NCBI GenBank assembly: GCA_003342895.1 | Contig: PTFA01000042.1 | Location: forward strand, 1-64,000 | Source of the DNA: Casuarius casuarius | Taxonomy: Eukaryota; Chordata; Aves; Casuariiformes; Casuariidae | DNA length: 64,000 nucleotides | Direction: 5' to 3' | Shown here: piece after piece, positions 60,902 to 64,000 of the stretch | Layout of the letters: the number at the start of each line of letters is the position of its first letter | How positions within the stretch are numbered: position 1 is the stretch's first letter | The notes under the pieces: model-generated | Databases searched by the model: none | The model's input: the letters and a program-made list of their open reading frames with translations, nothing else | Told to the model about the DNA's origin: nothing | Position numbers and translations under genes: made by a program

Positions 60902-63788
60902 CCTGCTAGAAGCTGAGTGACTGACGGGAGGCTTGACAGTGGGTTTGCACAACTTGTCGCTAGGCAGTGACACATCAGTCAGCAGATATTCAGCATGGCA
61001 GAAGCGCACACTTTGCCCCGGAGAAAGTGAGTGGCTCTAACACAGCACTGGCAGCACCGAGCCGGTGGGCAACACGGGGGGCCTGCCCTGCCTCTGTCTG
61101 GCTTCTTGGTATTTAAAACTTACCCACATGCTGTCTTAGGAACTCATGTTTTTTGGCACTAATCCCTCCTCTATAACTATTCGAAGCCAATTGCTTCAGT
61201 AGTGCTGGTGTAATGTATGGCTTTGGTAGGCTTTGATCTGAAATAAAAAATGAGTCTGAAAAGACCCATAATCTCAGGATGCTCATTCAGGGTGATAACC
61301 ATCTTCTGCAAGATTCAGCATAGTCTCACTAGCACCCTGTGGGCCAGACACAGCCTTCCAGACACTTGCAGCTGTAGCCTTATTGATGCAGTTTGGAGAT
61401 AGTAACTTGGTCGGTGTTAGCTGGTACCAGCCCCAGCAGTCTCTTACAAGGCAGGGGCTGACCTAGAGATATGCCTCACACATGCATGTGGCCAGAAAAA
61501 CCGTCACATCAATGAAATCAGCAGGAAAGATTCCAAAACTGGGCTCTAGTCGCATAGCAGATAAGGTTGGGCACCATTAACTGAGCATTTGCAGTGCCCC
61601 AGATACCAATGGCAATTGAAAATATACATTAATTGTTGGAGAAAAGTCTCAGGGATTGCATGTAGAAATTTAAACTGTACCACAGGTATCAAATAAGGGA
61701 ATAGGGAAAGGAAGTAGTCCATGACTTGTCTAGTAGATAGTGGGCTTACTGCACAAATTGCTTCAAGAAAATGGTTTGTAGTACTACAACTGATCTCTGC
61801 TGACAGTGTGTATCATTGCAAGTATTAGCATAGCAAAATGGTAGCCAAAACATAAAGATCAAGGGCACAGCAATATCAAAAATCATTTTAAAAAGGGATA
61901 AATTATACTCCCTAACATTGTTTTTTATCTGCCCTGTGTGAAGGAGACACTGCAAAGAGAAAGGAGCTTTATAATTATGAGGGGAAAAGCACAGGACAAA
62001 TTCTGGAAGTAAATGAAGAGATTATATTACCAGAGATATTAGAGTTAAAAATCATACTGAATCAATCTGTGTGCAGGACTGATTAAATTTTCATGTAGCC
62101 ACACTGACATCTTGTGGTTTGTGCAGAACATTTAAACATGCACCTGGGGGGAATTAACTTGTGACTTGTTATGGCATGGTAAGATATAACTCCTTTTTTC
62201 TGCAGAACAATATGTGGCTCTCCCAATATATCAGAAGTTGCAAGGATGCAATTTATATATAAGCTAACTCTCATTCCAGGTTCTGGTTTTGCATGTACTT
62301 GTTAGCCATGTCACATTTTTAAGTCTCAGTCAAATGATGGAGCTGCATTTAAAGCCACTCACAAAAAAGAACATGTGTCTAATGCAGTAAAAACTGTAAA
62401 ACTGGCTCAGGACTCATGAAATTTTAAAGAGTACTAGTAAAAGTGAGTCCTTGTTATTTTTCTTCTTTTTTTACTGTCGGGGTCAAAGTTTATGAAACAC
62501 AAGAATTGCCCCTTTAGGTCAGGTGACAGGTCACCTTACAGCAGTATCTAGTGACCAGCAGTAACTGCTTGAAGAAGAATAGAGTACAGAATATGAGTAT
62601 AGTTTTGCCCAAATAAAATTGGAAGACCTGACAAACCTTTACTTCTCCGGTCTTAAGAAGTCACAACCCTCAGTTTTAATCCATCCTGACTGCCAGAAAC
62701 CTATGTTCTTTTCTCTTTTTCATCCTGTAAGCAAAGAGAGAGAGGAGATAGGGGACAGGGGCAGAAGGGGCAAGAAACGATCTCCAAGAGGAAGGCTGGA
62801 TAAAAAAGTGTGTACAGGGAGAACTATGGGCACATCCGCGCTGTGCCATGGTAGCTGGCTCAGTAGGCACTCAAGCAACCAAGGCAGCTGCACAAAACGC
62901 CACCAAACCCTGCAGTGCACGTGCTGCCTTGCAGGGCTGGTGAGCTCAAGGGCTGCACCATGCTTGTCCAGCTACGCTGCTTTGGGCTTTGAGCTAGCAG
63001 CTCTGCAGAGTGCCAGCTGCCATCACATGGGCTCCATATGAGCTCTGCGATCTTCCTACCACCCTCCATTTCACTGTGTAGGCTTAGTCCAAGTCATCAT
63101 TACATCGGGTTGCAGATGTCAAGTCCAGTAGATCTCTTCAAGGACAAGGGGAGAAGAAGATTAAGTAGAAAATGCTGTGGGTTGAAATAAAGGTGAAAAG
63201 GGAAGGCAGGGGAGGCCTTAAGAGAGGTATTTCTGAGGGCAGAATGGGGCCACAATGCCCAAGCAGATCAAATGACTTTGGCTGAAGTGGCAAAGGAGAA
63301 GCAGCCGGAGCAGGATTTGAGCAATAGATTCAACTAAATCTCTCCTACACAGCTCTGCTCATGTACCTCAAACACAGCCTGGATGTAATGTCCTCGCTGT
63401 CCCAGCTGGGATCTGCTTTTCATCAACAGCTGACATTCACACCAAATTGTAGAGTTTAACATTTATCCCTAAACACATAAAGCCTGCTAATAAAAACGGA
63501 CTGGGAACTATTCGGTTACAATTACTAGTGCACCAATAGGCAAGAGTTAATATCTTCGAGCTTCAGGCTGTTCCCGTCCTCCCTGACGCACTGTTCTCAA
63601 GCCATTTCACCTCTAGGCTTCTCAGCCCTTCAAACAAACTCCCAACAGCCTCTGTCTCTAAAATGTCTAAAATTCTTTTGCAGAAAAGACAAAGGGTGGG
63701 AAAGATGCTCTGTCAACACATTCCCTTTTTTTTTACAAGGTGATTCTACCTTCAGGCCTTGAAAGGGGAAAAATATTTAAAAGCAGGT

Positions 63789-63796
63789 TATATAAG
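63789..63796 (+). promoter_or_regulatory. TATA-box-like motif (TATATAAG)
   Basis: A full TATATAAG is followed after about 45 bases by TTGCTGG/GTAAGC (63834-63846), a donor-like site. The arrangement could be a TATA promoter with a very short first exon, which would place a gene start just inside the right edge. There is no other support, and AT-rich DNA yields such motifs by chance. Confidence 0.2.
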
Positions 63797-64000
63797 AGCA
63801 GGTGGGAAGGGTTGCAGGGCCAGGAGGGTTTCCTTGCTGGGTAAGCTCTCCCAGCCCTGCCCCTAGACTTTCCATGGTCACCTCAAGCGAGAGAGAGTAC
63901 TGCATCTGAGACCTTCACAGCTAGGCATTTGTTTACCCACTGCCTTTATAAACAAGTATAATGGAGGGATGAAGACAAGCTAATTCAGTTTCTTATTTCC
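63797..64000. other. unique sequence at right edge
   Basis: No gene supported beyond the motif noted just upstream. Confidence 0.5.

Larger units (their letters stand above)
59001..63788. other. unique non-genic sequence
   Basis: No gene supported. Scattered CpG-bearing patches lie at 60380-60495 and 60955-61085. A piece of a dispersed repeat lies at 60874-60901, and a possible MIR-like piece at 59465-59515. The open frame 62619-63041 is unrecognised. Confidence 0.5.

Overview
This is a vertebrate, almost certainly sauropsid and most likely bird, nuclear window from a draft assembly. It is AT-rich and has no operons or long reading frames. Its recognisable interspersed repeats are 5'-truncated CR1 LINE tails, decayed MIR-type SINE pieces and one endogenous-retrovirus LTR; I saw no Alu, B1 or L1. 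Low repeat density favours a bird over a turtle or crocodilian, but I cannot name a species. One 740-base run of N and four single N positions (3915, 16087, 43998, 54901) mark assembly gaps or ambiguous bases.

I find no protein-coding gene that I can name, no tRNA, no rRNA and no CRISPR array. The longest open frames start at non-ATG codons, resemble no family I recognise, and lie in pyrimidine-rich or N-filled sequence. The window is best read as an intergenic gene desert or the inside of a very long intron. Two short segments (12824-12948 and 52946-53075) look like exons because an open frame lies between a plausible acceptor and a strong GTAAG donor. They are candidates only.

Layout. 1-9.5 kb: AT-rich unique sequence with microsatellites, two MIR-like pieces and a perfect 17-bp inverted repeat at 8115-8150. 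9.56-10.9 kb: two consecutive same-sense CR1 3' fragments. 11-26 kb: unique sequence with one exon candidate, a 34-bp tandem duplication, a clear antisense MIR at 16.2-16.4 kb and a CpG-bearing block at 17.0-17.3 kb. 26-43.9 kb: unique sequence with several copies of a short near-palindromic dispersed motif (CATTGACTTCAATGG type), a GC-rich block at 31.3-31.5 kb and AT microsatellites. 43.9-45.1 kb: a young LTR on the minus strand with TG...CA ends and a 5-bp target duplication, with the assembly gap inside it. 45-64 kb: unique sequence with a CpG cluster at 49.2 kb, the second exon candidate, a third CR1 tail, a possible conserved enhancer at 56.4 kb, a MIR near 58.9 kb and a TATA-like promoter motif near the right edge.

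The clearest new structural result is the LTR, whose boundaries can be placed to the base. I found no novel biological system.
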